This document shows positions 59,101 through 64,000 of a DNA stretch of 64,000 nucleotides, piece by piece (within the stretch, counting starts at the first letter, position 1; each line of letters starts with the position of its first letter). This DNA is from Dyella acidisoli (GTDB lineage: Bacteria > Pseudomonadota > Gammaproteobacteria > Xanthomonadales > Rhodanobacteraceae). The DNA lies in contig NZ_BSOB01000005.1 of assembly GCF_030160295.1 (NCBI RefSeq), forward strand, positions 1 through 64,000, given 5' to 3'. The notes below the pieces were generated by a model, which searched no databases, had not been told where the DNA came from, and saw only the letters and a list, made by a program, of their open reading frames with translations. Both the position numbers and the translations under genes were made by a program.

Positions 59101-60384
59101 GGTCGCCGGGTCATAGATCAACTCGGGCGATAGCGCATTGACGACATTGGCAATCTCGAACGCCGAATTGTTGGTTTGATAGTCGTAGATCGGATAGCCC
59201 AGGCTCTTCGCCCAGTCGTTGTCGCGATAAAAGCCAAGGATGCGCTGGCTGGAAAAAGCCGACAGCGGCATCAACGCAGTGCAGGTGAGTGCCGAAACGC
59301 CTGCTACGACGCCACCGCCCACTGGAGCGATCGAGTAGGCGATGGTGTCCTTGAATTGCGTGGTGACGAATTCATGGTCAGGAGCAACGAGCTGGGTTTC
59401 GATCGAAGCCGTCAGCGTTTCGGCTTTGGTGGCGTCGTAGCCTGGGCCGTTCTGAAACACGGCGGTTTGGCCGTAATCGAGAGAGGTGACCTGATTGCCC
59501 TGCTGCGTCGTCTGTGTTGCGCCGAAGCGGTTGACGGCGTACTGCCCTTGCGTCGCCTGATCGACGACATAGGCGACCGGTAGCACGAAGGTGGTCTGAC
59601 CAATCGCGTTATGAGTGGTGACGTCATAAACCAGCGAGGTTGCCAGCGGCACGATGATAGGGCTCTCGTCATACACCTGCCGGTTACCCACTTGCGAAAA
59701 ATCGCCGATCGGCACCACTTGCGCCATCGCCGATCCCATCAGGATTCGCCGCAGCCCGGTGGCCGGGTCATAACCCGTCGTTTCCGTTCCCACCATCAGC
59801 GAAGGGGGAATGATGTCCACCCTGCCCGGAACATAGGCATGGGTGACGAAAGAGAAAATGTCGCTGGCAGCCAGATCCTTGTACATCTGGAGGATGCCGC
59901 TGTCCGTCCGCTCGTAATGTTGGACGCCGCTGCCTTCCAGCGGCGCGTCAGAATCGATATCTGCCGCGATGGAAAGCAAAAACTCGTTCCGCACAGATTG
60001 AATGACGAACAGCCGGGTTGCGCCCAACCGTTGATAGGGATCAACGTTGGCACCAACCAGAGCGGTGCCGAAGCTACGCTGCGTGTTGGATGCATCGAAA
60101 TAGCTTTGCCCCAGCCAGCACAGCGCGCTGTAGAACCACGCCGGTGCCCATTGCAGGACGATGATGTGGAAGTTTTGACCCAGGCCCGGGCCAAGCGTCG
60201 GTCGCGGCAGTGGTCGCGGATCGACGATGCCTACCGGCGTGGCAATCTGGTTCGTGCGCGGGGTGCTGATGGCGGAACCCGGTTGAGATCGGAAGGGGGA
60301 TAGCCTTGCCCGTCGTTGCCATGGGTGGTGTGGACTAATCCTTGAAGCGTCGGCTGTGGCGTGCCGTTGAAATAGGTTCGCCAT
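44161..60384 (-). CDS. Giant beta-rich protein (about 5400 residues) with degenerate repeats and LamG-like segments, function unknown
   Basis: 5407 residues from the ATG at 60384 (GGGAGG site just upstream); the longer frame to 60456 lacks a ribosome site. No signal peptide, membrane helices, RTX nonapeptides or C-terminal secretion signal are visible. Residues about 1-2230 are unrecognised, with a Pro/Ala linker near 530. About 2230-3630 is an array of degenerate units of 40-70 residues of the form FxLNGxxYxI..GNGxxYPI. About 3760-4260 holds LamG-like sandwiches (FTVEFWHSIP; GWRHVALSYTQPYV; RIQEISFWSMARQAY). Near 4500 a Gly-rich stretch (MSFQMGIGPVLAALGFGLKG) and near 4800-4900 strand-rich segments (TYTTTYEEVLTTTQSSSLDV; KKFQVTYSGNVQFDVAS) look like amphipathic hairpins of pore-forming proteins. 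The intact 16-kb frame shows it is a maintained gene. It could be a toxin, an adhesin or a cell-surface polymer. Confidence 0.85.
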   Translation of the reverse strand: MANLFQRHATADASRISPHHPWQRRARLSPFRSQPGSAISTPRTNQIATPVGIVDPRPLPRPTLGPGLGQNFHIIVLQWAPAWFYSALCWLGQSYFDASNTQRSFGTALVGANVDPYQRLGATRLFVIQSVRNEFLLSIAADIDSDAPLEGSGVQHYERTDSGILQMYKDLAASDIFSFVTHAYVPGRVDIIPPSLMVGTETTGYDPATGLRRILMGSAMAQVVPIGDFSQVGNRQVYDESPIIVPLATSLVYDVTTHNAIGQTTFVLPVAYVVDQATQGQYAVNRFGATQTTQQGNQVTSLDYGQTAVFQNGPGYDATKAETLTASIETQLVAPDHEFVTTQFKDTIAYSIAPVGGGVVAGVSALTCTALMPLSAFSSQRILGFYRDNDWAKSLGYPIYDYQTNNSAFEIANVVNALSPELIYDPATPFLSGGNLPNVLAKFAAASYILSPDQLQQMIEYAGAYSVAGVPAGLSVMSAALAFDMSSNPVAGITDELTVPITATVTTTPPAPAVPAGSGAANAAAAKAATPRPVLAQAVNPANNVPIIARFPGQPILLPVGQGGNTPSTTPSPPTTVQAELDAFIPIEALASTGISAIPIGTAFFEQALGDGGTFQANASGSILNLCDAHRDRPALAPIDLPLATAGVTLAAGTQYVFSLQGTALTVRAADGTKQTATPQLANPDPQHLYVGAIVFTTGLTSIRLYPLLSLSLPAPAVGSNGIEQGEVYSVCLHHATKQSLLDILDADQVVVASGVAVTTPTPTDNSKPQTGDLYFGSFIGGAATMTVWAVPIFLSVSPSSLPGASFDGSMVLGAVSSGLPAYALQITDSSLFVFTNIDVDNGEAGSTSSSNVYIAGIAINSTPDDLSAKAFAPTQFVLGLVRQAKVGTVTKFVFVPETDSVMIGGKRYMLSVIELAALTDDPTQRPYPPNFWPDSRFWQFANRHNPYLDIRYAGATEDARIAKAQADTAAIAKVMRRKQEPMQMYLDTDGMVVWPILGFPFDTHSQSVDPNHLLELANEVLNLLKVQIPTAPAPGIGVSEGQQVVLPGAANQQNPYTYGVDFSLAATAVATSAVSLTTGTTASAINGIVVQNLTAAISTSPSNLDTDLRLADLQVQKTAANLAQVKMSGPQFDIATAQSTTVTTAESVVPQQQKPQVTYGFSVYNIKTGECYLIELVPTDLTTPNQLPDPTQGATYDPYYVRVVFVQRLKAYNMSIIVPSLAHDQFGHLAQPDTGPTYTNLIAKTDDFSLGYMWSLADQGNRFDTLAFHSIITDSTIGAAQTYVCTNLPYYSLGALATAAIADIRPITFACRRRNWNATCTLMVSTRPTNTHLFLAFGGGDLVPMRLDDAFNVDTSLPAHMYNLTGSFSVRQYEAVQTISVANVPFVIAAGNLLDTPVFSSFAINATTGTTQLPMSADQVLTFPTEIQVVGLASTTLADVTTLGYGLSDTNGFFTPVDQNGLPTPQFKVIPYNNLVYLVRAISNCSALTAVGGLGCSSGLLIDTFVPTSDGHLVLAQGARYKRSAMQFFGESYTPTTMVDSLDTLDFTSIAGTTFLAPTIFVPIPELDASKGFVADIANFLSEQFWTFIYAEVIAQPGETVNGVPYPQGFNLDGDGKPILSLQKLHFVYDPLAVLFTPNDLTHKYSLSPKQQVLALTNGQIQEGICWRTDHLQVDDREPPYNICAQQDLPGGWYMDRTNIIYSSHNRPVWTSLGQQTKGLSVNSFLSVAGGVYNIEESTLSNSLSSDQTGGQLISTVSSVANMLIAVLFDYDNNDMADLKAYDPALTNKGMVLLNGYLGTTGYTFSSPDHFDVNDVLPSQVPLLDQVANLFGYEVAMYDTDLSLPRQYWSLIYDAQTAPGLPNYIPNVPPSIADPTFSNRTRSLLLNFENQVRPQAIGVMDTFSSVVSINLHLRNGVTGSVFVNKKADRDVASLGTNPSISNSFPLYGLPTKYDFFLLSRDHYYTLDNATFELIDQGYAMCLVDDGTGTGNKVAKYYVDTDGNYYELYTYVLYTRGSGILETNTFTLRVTLAAPPNPAATPAVGETPNNVNPQDLVTQINKLSNIAYAVFGASSSGQPPAYIPIQAVAGPPVPGSPVPAAPISGAPGFSGYSLNVLGAGKQPVLISQIYSANIAYPIAGSTTLQPLDPKKGKPLAFYGSLSHGLDKQVTVDQLQSADKSSYLPRTTSPQTVTAGMYGGNGQGALIGTSFSQAFQGAGAIPPQIAANPNPGTTMKGDDSVFYTYNAVTGSVMDSTGKSGSAGGGQYFVDTTDPQNPIWVVISTPKFSFNGNSYAVNISTTLSDGVTSRYTLVVGDKSYLFEAGNTQVQVDRTLFTFNPMKGGIYTVTYASLDAPQTNEAPSPITLSPFSMTGGGLPANEQVTTVDVFNAPGNLNGIGLGVVGRQYSVDLIHGTVTITAGATSTTVPIQTGVTFASNSAYGYVIGFEDGVYTANGSPMFPYAASTTGSPASYPLMTAPQMFTFGSAFYTFDVSESGAWVSVTGNGQTLPINPYQFSLNGVVYIINTNLQPYTVSGGGNTVVMTTNNTQFVLDGAQYTVTLKGGSLAGATISGQFNINQGNVVAIEDYIYLLDTMNGQIVGNGTAYPLTTSGFTYTIATANNSFTVTTEANADTVTIGNIVYRIDGSSVVGDGITYPILVYRTFVDETVSYVIGNDGTVSLPQPLAVAAFQFTDGGQTYTVKQSAAFDGAAYYLITSPAANAAPQFKAGAITYQLRNDAAAITVGGSKTFLVNSGPLAPNQVPFGAKTLFFGRASDIAAFDGTHYFPIANSQFTDSNTGKLYTLSANTAVCDGNSYEIFSNLGQGGYFEVPGGPTYYVNIAVADFGTAAGDITSVFPISGSNFTIPLVYTITVAGSTVSVNALTFGAVTPVATLTAAANALTGGSFTDPVTSIVYTCVRQGQQVVFIDSNNNAYPLPLSGGNFTALVPVATGVTVAIDNQAPPNVLLVQNNSFIAGPAAQPTTYTVNLYVAFTNAAGPYWPMVAGRFIVPQAAPLSALAYTVSVDKTGKGKAIKGYLVSEDDEFSPDGKAVYAINAVNVTKATNQAQLAGQTVTLDYQGQVLSYTLSATTATIKPAGLTYNSATKQFAVTYPGGAVTYTVGANTVTDNRKSPTAFPATIAGNMVSFTDTIAGASFSFDSSGNNPISVSFPYRSQFFIDTLTGITFYVDTADNRVEALLILPETTRYAFTPADGNTYLIHYNAVQVVFPVISGANVNAGVATVGSDIFTVEIDEVDPVASGGVPVPVNLDSFEINGELYTITAGAVGNNYSACKVVGAGKPPFPFTGPNTFTLSDSTIVYTLHLDENNLPQTVTASFPVLPSRDLISVGDQIFVITYASTTTGTLRGQGQSAIPIANSAFTLSNPFDTTTAKFIFADADIYNAASVVGQFTVNQIPTFTIGSTTFTLDTTNLVVTDNNRRPYPLIANPMMFSINGANYLIDTNQAPHTIVGNNDRSPLQTDITVQAGQPIANSTFTLNGQIYAYVEDSQHNLLTITGTKSYLIAQPALTFKLDSSLLFTLSMGAPGAGNYAGSVAPIGKVTAGTTVLNVYPGTAESGYADFFTYKNVLYTFVKSSGVYVAVQKSYSVYVSAPVVGQQQLAVFDMGGTTYMVTDGTTAGDAKPAGINPGSMWSATSLNTVESQFGLVYGLAQQPTNVIVNGTTFQFPATDASGNPTLFDIIYTQGSSANQIVADVPKLLPSFTQTATFTFLPAYAPLTFETGGYNAFTTAVDETASPVESFSAAWNTPVVSFDDAITNLITPQGDFTVEFWHSIPVTPVWEQSIFTCISNNSLIYYTDITFPNTSLITVTVNDTVMQASTTPSTLTTGWRHVALSYTQPYVMVCTGSPFVVANGSGFNFERDFTIAMTVAASATGNTQGLLYKGTGSAIPAPQTHASFRVTLDAQNHVVLDVVNGDGTVGSFTGPALGEGFFQVLITKHTKTPMGSDDADTDPYSPPFDPNTMMKTPKGPSSVKIGNDNTIAVAPDDSDGATNFETFAASLPQQSTDTGYIISIAVRPMQTDGSYGAWTSLASPLINAADAALLVANTGAANLVIGGAYQDDGTAIPFGANGSPGNIREVYLFASAFRSKKGIRTSQGFVQIDQASYTDLQGAGLVGCWKAAYDPNGIVANQVDSSAYAASSNGTQAVLAPLPHREIEGITLYVNGSAVTLSPLSTNAASPSGFNYLSFNAGITYRIQEISFWSMARQAYQVINDMFGQLVTTNEPFLTLYLPGSFSVGTSGVYVPLLPMAKYIENVTVKNAAAFTIDLVNASLDLQGCPAIGRCGPLVSPNLYTPPGVALTVCDTPPSLTTYSMTVNSVTGGLAGVLNEAYVFISNNVLTVYAGKKVGDLSLVWVSQEQGDVQIIGYVEGAPPAPMANLTNKSTYAGATSVTFNAPISLSFKYAYSDDGATTNKGSGGASGNYDPASISAPSSASVTITQAGVKPSDTQYTITNNTPDGVLKQTFNQDDTLQKTQFDTPPKGGGGNMSFQMGIGPVLAALGFGLKGEKLTVNIGISAGLTVSGGGGTGSTTQQTATEKLDEGHKYTVKLEGTMAPYTGDSFMANLNSLSVPSATVGTPASKTPILPSPALGGFTTSNPPGALPKTAPTEERFGQRMFVPSSYGQAFVTSTTLDVYQQILLQTNTTFGFIRVPDAQIPRDLNILSFRMSSKYIRPGVLDGMIGYQYNAARLASGVTTWQTTTGQLSPVYDGNFSQGEVGHNASYMRVVEAYQLKKQIDQQAFNAMALYQSTYNSQGSLPNDALTPGLDFYNEYVWTARGGTQEVKHTYTTTYEEVLTTTQSSSLDVKVDFNAKVSAGGSQVLGLSGGYEWVQSHTKKFQVTYSGNVQFDVASSFDGIENDTQMRYAANNDAHFVMNFNSTFNPANQSGLNLVIGSDGLVYNIVPSVTSGAGLPISDNIDSTFSYQQPQPSYATGNANGLTGNLEPYDRPGKTKGFRAYTFYLQPKQQNADDFWNTVVDQNWLNNSGDTDAIALLSAKKSNNSIPWRLFHRVTYSERFLPPISTASTVVPQINPVFAVPVIDSVSDFLFQPPRSPVTSPRNPYNDVEANVVLVAPTASGLSIGTVPTSGTGQGLPVLPNNVIPFDIPKNPAQLVNWGDSANAKLLSALTLSITRQNTVPMSAFAPAGSTKVTDVVEPGGSTVYTVYLDPNGLTVNVPITAGTLVYQDVNGNPIQYYDGKLYHSLQADYVPTVDGTITYYIQPPSTYDQSVFNLAGDDDLYGTPGDQWRYYLVSGISSDMTASESLQSSGPFLNSAEFTGFTIADTMHSKTTGQCQVKGYVLVQGVMQWPNLNVAAESFADVQVYKAMSVLDTFPIGDPDVLIRFLRAQYPAASFVGKTVGSTITPDNTEIELVFAKNIATYFNTLQQALVPQ

Positions 60385-60834
60385 ATGTCCTCCCTCAGTC
60401 ATGCATCGGGACGAGGCAGTGCCGTTGACGGCGTTGACCTCGCGACCATCGCCCACAAGACGGAAAACACAGGCCGCGGTTTCCCGTGACCGATCTAACC
60501 GTCTCGAATGCTCAAGATTCCCAACGGGTGCTCATTGCGAGCAGGGCTCGCCACACCTTGGCATCCCGCCTCTTCATTGCCAGTTACACGACATGTGGCG
60601 TCGACCAGGAACGCACGCCAACCGGTAGCAAAATTACGGCAGGAAAATAAAGGACTCGCGATCCACCTGGCTCACTGGCATGCACTTTCTTCCAGCGAAC
60701 GTAGCCCCAACTCTGGGCGCGACTATTTGGAAGTACACCCGCCCCCCGGCAGGTTTGTTCAATCGCGGCGTGAAAGCTTAGTACGCATCGCGTCAATGGG
60801 ACGTCAACCTTGACGCCCACAATGATTCGGATCC
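60385..60834. other. Intergenic region upstream of the giant gene
   Basis: Holds the ribosome site (GAGGGAGGA, 60388-60396 on the minus strand) and must contain the promoter of the giant gene. No clear -35/-10 pair, repeat or further gene was seen. Confidence 0.4.
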
Positions 60835-61398
60835 TCAAGAGATTTTTGCGTTTTCATAGCCAAGGCGCTGCCGCAATCGCGGTGTTGCAAAATCCAGGAA
60901 TGCGCGCAGCTTCAATGGCACTTGGCGTTGTTGCGGATACACAAGACTGGCAGGCATAGGCGTTGGTTCGAACGCTTGAAGAAGCCGCACCAACGCACCC
61001 GATCTCAATGGCTTGGCCACTTGGTCAGATAGAACACGAGCAATACCTGCGTCAGCGATAGCTGCAATGACAGCAGCTTCAGCCGAATTCACTGTGAGGC
61101 GCGACGCTACCTGGATCAGTTGAGAAGTTCGTTCGAAGCGAAACTCCCATCTGTCTGCAGCGGCGTAACCCTCGTAGGTAATGCATTCGTGGGAAACAAG
61201 ATCGCCGGGACAGCTTGCAAAGGTCCCGCTTTGGATATCGCCTTTGAATAGAGCTAGACCCTTGGCCAAATCGGTCAACTCTTCATGGCCCACGTACACC
61301 TGGATGCAAAACAGGAAATCGGCACTGTTGGTCGTGATTTCCAGCTCGAGAGCGCGTTCGTCCTGCCATATCTTCTTGATGCGAATCCCGCTATCCAT
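60835..61398 (-). pseudogene. Chimeric ORF: unknown N-terminus fused to a LysR effector-domain C-terminus
   Basis: 187 residues in one open frame. Residues 1 to about 62 (IKKIWQDERALELEITTNSA, VYVGHEELTDLAKGLALFKG) look like the start of a small conserved protein. From about 63 the text switches to the C-terminal third of a LysR-type regulator: LVSHECITYEGYAAADRWEF, RLTVNSAEAAVIAAIADAGI, PLKLRAFLDFATPRLRQRL. The LysR DNA-binding domain is absent. So a deletion joined two genes, with the junction near 61212. The product cannot be a LysR regulator. Whether it is expressed or functional is unknown. Confidence 0.7.
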
Positions 61399-61446
61399 CC
61401 CTGCTCCCTACGCGCAACGTCAAATATTTAAGGCGCCCCTGTAAAT

Positions 61447-61470
61447 GTCCGCTCCGGGTCGGGAGCGGAC
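61447..61470. repeat. Palindromic intergenic repeat, copy 1
   Basis: GTCCGCTCC pairs with GGAGCGGAC around the loop GGGTCG, a perfect nine-base stem. It lies between the chimeric ORF and the next gene. Two more copies with the same plan are at 62205 and 62992. Confidence 0.7.
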
Positions 61471-61511
61471 TTTGCTATTGCATCGATTCGCCCGAAGCGT
61501 TTTTTTTCAAA

Positions 61512-62168
61512 TCATTGCGGCCACTTGATCGGCGGCTTTTTCGGAGCCTTCTGGCCAATGATTCGTATAGAAGAAACTAGCGGATTAACTATTGTTGGAA
61601 TTGTGTAATAAAGATAAACCTGTTCATTCCAGTCGTTTACAAAGACTTCCGCGCGTTCAATTCCCTTAGACAGCACGCCGGCCGAACGTAGACCCAACGC
61701 CCTTAAATCTCCCTCGGCCTGTTTTACGGAGAGCGTTGAGTTGCATGAAAGGTCTACCGTGGAGGTGGAGCCGGGCTGCCATTGCAATGCACGCCATGTG
61801 GAAAAGGTTTCGATGGGCGGAAGGTTGTCTTCGTGTATTTCCACCCTAAGGGAAAGAAAGGTCGAGTAACTGCCACTTGCCAACGGCGTTGCCAGCTGTT
61901 CGTAAATGCCAATGGTATCTATCGGGCCGACCTTGACCACATGCTGTATCTTCACACCTGTCACTTGCTCCATGTCTTCGATGCTTATGTAACTGTTATT
62001 TTTTGCCATTAAAGGAAGCAACATCTTCCATATGGAAGTAAGGCAGTATTGAGACTTCAAAGATTGCGAATGCACTAAATCTTGAGCGCTGGTGGCGCTA
62101 GATGTGTCATATGAAAACAACGACACCAAGAGTGATGTGGCCAGAAGTGCAGTCTTTAACTTTCGCAT
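61512..62168 (-). CDS. Exported protein of unknown function
   Basis: 218 residues from the ATG at 62168, preceded by AGGGAAG; the longer in-frame start at 62237 has no site and would read through a palindromic repeat. Signal peptide about 1-26 (LKTALLATSLLVSLFSYDTS). The mature part contains two Cys (YCLTS, LSCNS), short strands and a basic Pro-rich tail (KAPKKPPIKWPQ). I do not recognise the family. It lies downstream of, and on the same strand as, another exported protein gene. Confidence 0.65.
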   Translation of the reverse strand: MRKLKTALLATSLLVSLFSYDTSSATSAQDLVHSQSLKSQYCLTSIWKMLLPLMAKNNSYISIEDMEQVTGVKIQHVVKVGPIDTIGIYEQLATPLASGSYSTFLSLRVEIHEDNLPPIETFSTWRALQWQPGSTSTVDLSCNSTLSVKQAEGDLRALGLRSAGVLSKGIERAEVFVNDWNEQVYLYYTIPTIVNPLVSSIRIIGQKAPKKPPIKWPQ

Positions 62169-62204
62169 GTCTTCCCTAAAGTTATGGCAATACAAAGCGA
62201 CCAT

Positions 62205-62228
62205 GTCCGCTTCGGTTCGGAAGCGGGC
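62205..62228. repeat. Palindromic intergenic repeat, copy 2
   Basis: GTCCGCTTC pairs with GAAGCGGGC around GGTTCG, one G-T wobble. Sits in the 65-base gap between two minus-strand genes, a few bases from the stop codon of the upstream gene. Confidence 0.65.
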
Positions 62229-62233
62229 ATTAT

Positions 62234-62926
62234 TCACCCTTGATGAAAGTTAATCTCGATGTCTTGCGTCGATGGATACCACCACATGGCGGACGTACGG
62301 TAGGGTATGTTGGCGGCCTTACATTCCATTGAAAGCGGCGGAGAAATCCCGTTTTCAATATGTACCAACGTGCAGCGCTCATCAAGCACACCGTCAGGAC
62401 TTTGCCCCGGCTTAAGCGGCGGAGAATTTATCGGAGTCAGATTCGCTCCATTGACGAATGCCAACTCATAACCTTGGATATCAGACCCCTTCGCGATTAC
62501 CCCGCGAAACTCCCAAAGGCAGCGCCCAGGAAGCACAGCATCGACGGCGACACGAGTCCTGTAACGAAGGCCGTCCATGCCAAGCTTTAGAGGCACGGTT
62601 ACGCCATATGGCTCACGCGTGCCAACCCAAATGGTTTGCCTTGTGAAATCCGAACACGCGGGATTTGTGGCCACAAATCTTTCATAAAGGCTTACCTTGA
62701 TCGAAGAGTCGATCTGCCCGTGAACGAGAAATAGATACTTGGGATTTGGATTAGGCTTTGGATAATCCGCGCCACCTGGCGGAATCTCTCTTGCTTCTAT
62801 TGGAAGAAATATGAAGCACAAAAGCAGTAAGAGAAAACTCGTTACCTGATGCTTTGTAGCAAATCGCGGACCATATTTTTGTTTCTTTGATCCAACTGAC
62901 GACTTCATGCAACATTTGCGCTTCAT
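62234..62926 (-). CDS. Exported or anchored protein of unknown function
   Basis: 230 residues from the ATG at 62926, with GGAG six bases upstream; an in-frame ATG at 63040 has no site and its extra text runs through repeat copy 3. A basic N-terminus (MKRKCCMKSSVGSKKQKYGP) precedes a hydrophobic segment (VTSFLLLLLCFIFLPIEA), then a mature domain with four Cys (NPACSD, GRCLWE, ERCTLV, MECKAA), likely two disulfides, and short strands. A Pro-rich entry (PKPNPNPKYLF) follows the leader. No known domain recognised. Confidence 0.62.
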   Translation of the reverse strand: MKRKCCMKSSVGSKKQKYGPRFATKHQVTSFLLLLLCFIFLPIEAREIPPGGADYPKPNPNPKYLFLVHGQIDSSIKVSLYERFVATNPACSDFTRQTIWVGTREPYGVTVPLKLGMDGLRYRTRVAVDAVLPGRCLWEFRGVIAKGSDIQGYELAFVNGANLTPINSPPLKPGQSPDGVLDERCTLVHIENGISPPLSMECKAANIPYRTSAMWWYPSTQDIEINFHQG

Positions 62927-62991
62927 TTCGAACTCCATGCCACAACTTTTAAATAGTAGAGTATCGATTGCGTCGTCGGCCTCGCCAGCAA

Positions 62992-63017
62992 GGTCCGCAT
63001 AGGGTCGAAAGCGGACC
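62992..63017. repeat. Palindromic intergenic repeat, copy 3
   Basis: GGTCCGC and GCGGACC form a shorter perfect stem around a loop that again contains GGGTCG. It is a more divergent member of the same family and lies upstream of the gene starting at 62926. Confidence 0.6.
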
Positions 63018-63120
63018 CGAGACGCCCATCGTCGACGCAAACGCCTCGATTCACTTCTAGCTGTCGCTCAAATCTGCTGCTTGGTCATTTGGCTAAAATC
63101 TAAATCTCACGCCCCCCTCT

Positions 63121-63690
63121 CTAGGGATAGAAGGATTCGCCTCGGTTCAGCATGTCGACGAATTCCTCGATCTTGCGTGCCCGTGTTTCGGGCTTTTTAG
63201 CATTCTGTATCCGAAATAGGATGGCATAGCGGTTGCGGCTGTTCAGTGTTGCAAAAAACGTCCTGGCTTTGGGATTTGCGTCCAGGGCGACCTGCAGGTC
63301 GTCCGGCACCGTTGAGTTGCTGGCGGACGTATAAGCCATTTCCCAGCGACCGTCTTTCTTGGCCTTCTCGATCTCTTGCATGCCTGGCGGACGCATTCTG
63401 CCTGCAGCGATCAGTGCTTCAGCCTTGTCTTTGTTGAGCTTGGACCAGATGCTTTTCGCGGAGCGTCGAGTGAAGCGCTGTAACCAGTATTCCTCGCTCT
63501 CGGCCTGCTTCTGACCATCAATCCAGCCATAGCAGAGAGCGCTCTCCAGCGCTTGTGCGTAAGTCAAGGTCGGTTGTTTGGCGTTCTTCTTCGCTAGGCG
63601 CAGCCATGTCCCGGTCGAAGCACCTTCGTTTTTTGCCAACCAGGTTTCCCATTCATTCTGGGTAGCAAATGTTAGATGCGATTCAGTCAT
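63121..63690 (-). CDS. YdeI/OmpD-associated family protein
   Basis: 189 residues from the ATG at 63690 (MTESHLTFATQNEWETWLAK); a longer in-frame start at 63861 adds text unlike the family. The YdeI pattern is clear: GTWLRLAKKNAKQPTLTYAQ, ESALCYGWIDGQ, LQRFTRRSAKSIWSKLN, then the C-terminal helical repeat ending KIEEFVDMLNRGESFYP. In E. coli the relative is linked to polymyxin and stress tolerance; the biochemical role is unsettled. It stands alone. The remaining bases to 64000 hold no gene that I can support. Confidence 0.9.
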   Translation of the reverse strand: MTESHLTFATQNEWETWLAKNEGASTGTWLRLAKKNAKQPTLTYAQALESALCYGWIDGQKQAESEEYWLQRFTRRSAKSIWSKLNKDKAEALIAAGRMRPPGMQEIEKAKKDGRWEMAYTSASNSTVPDDLQVALDANPKARTFFATLNSRNRYAILFRIQNAKKPETRARKIEEFVDMLNRGESFYP

Positions 63691-64000
63691 GACAATGAGC
63701 TCACTCCCCTGAGAGCGGCAGTACACAATTAATGCGTCGCCGAGAAAAGATATTTGTGTAGGTGACCGTAGCAGGTCATTTGCTGCGAGCAAACGTGCCA
63801 GAACGTAGTGACCGAACGCTGTGACCATCCAGGGTTGACAGATTGCCTCGTCCTCCACCACGCGCCGAACATACGGCCACTCCGCTCAGCATCATTCTCG
63901 TCGGGACGCTCGGCTCAGGAAAATCTGAGTAACGCTTCCTTCCTGCATCTGTTTCAACGGCTTTTTTGACACCCAAAAGCGAAATTTACTGCTCTCATGA

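Overview
The window looks like chromosomal DNA of a GC-rich gammaproteobacterium. I would place it near Dyella, Luteibacter or Rhodanobacter in the Xanthomonadales, but this rests on overall impression (gene families, intergenic hairpins, an IS30-type transposase start at the left edge) and not on any marker gene. No tRNA, rRNA, CRISPR array or complete insertion sequence is visible.

Left part (1-9.4 kb): the edge of an IS30-family element and a long hairpin; a NarL-type response regulator overlapping a 7TM-type histidine kinase; then a 1831-residue autotransporter with an ESPR-type leader, a glycine-rich segment, beta-helix repeats and a C-terminal barrel; then a small VOC protein. From 9.7 to 18.9 kb a tripartite RND efflux operon (outer membrane lipoprotein, membrane fusion protein, pump), followed by an FAD monooxygenase-like gene, diverges from an OmpR/EnvZ-type two-component pair that probably controls it. 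From 18.9 to 24.2 kb lie a three-gene operon of small exported proteins, and an SDR / old yellow enzyme / pirin operon divergent from its likely LysR regulator.

Middle part (24.3-43 kb): a large secreted alginate-lyase-like protein with carbohydrate-binding modules, a small exported protein, an AT-richer gene for a possible clan CD (caspase/C80-like) cysteine peptidase, an AraC-type remnant, then a complete Wsp-like chemosensory operon (CheW, CheR-TPR, CheW, MCP, CheA-REC, CheB) ending in a REC-GAF-PAS-GAF histidine kinase where wsp operons carry a diguanylate cyclase. A secreted GH5 glycosidase with a ricin-like C-terminus follows.

Right part (43-64 kb): the most striking object is one uninterrupted 16.2-kb gene on the minus strand for a ~5400-residue, beta-rich, largely unrecognisable protein with a long array of degenerate repeats, LamG-like segments and amphipathic strand-rich C-terminal regions, but no visible signal peptide. 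Two small genes lie downstream of it on the same strand. Beyond it are a chimeric ORF (unknown N-terminus joined to a LysR effector-domain C-terminus), two exported proteins of unknown function separated by a palindrome family, and a YdeI-like protein.
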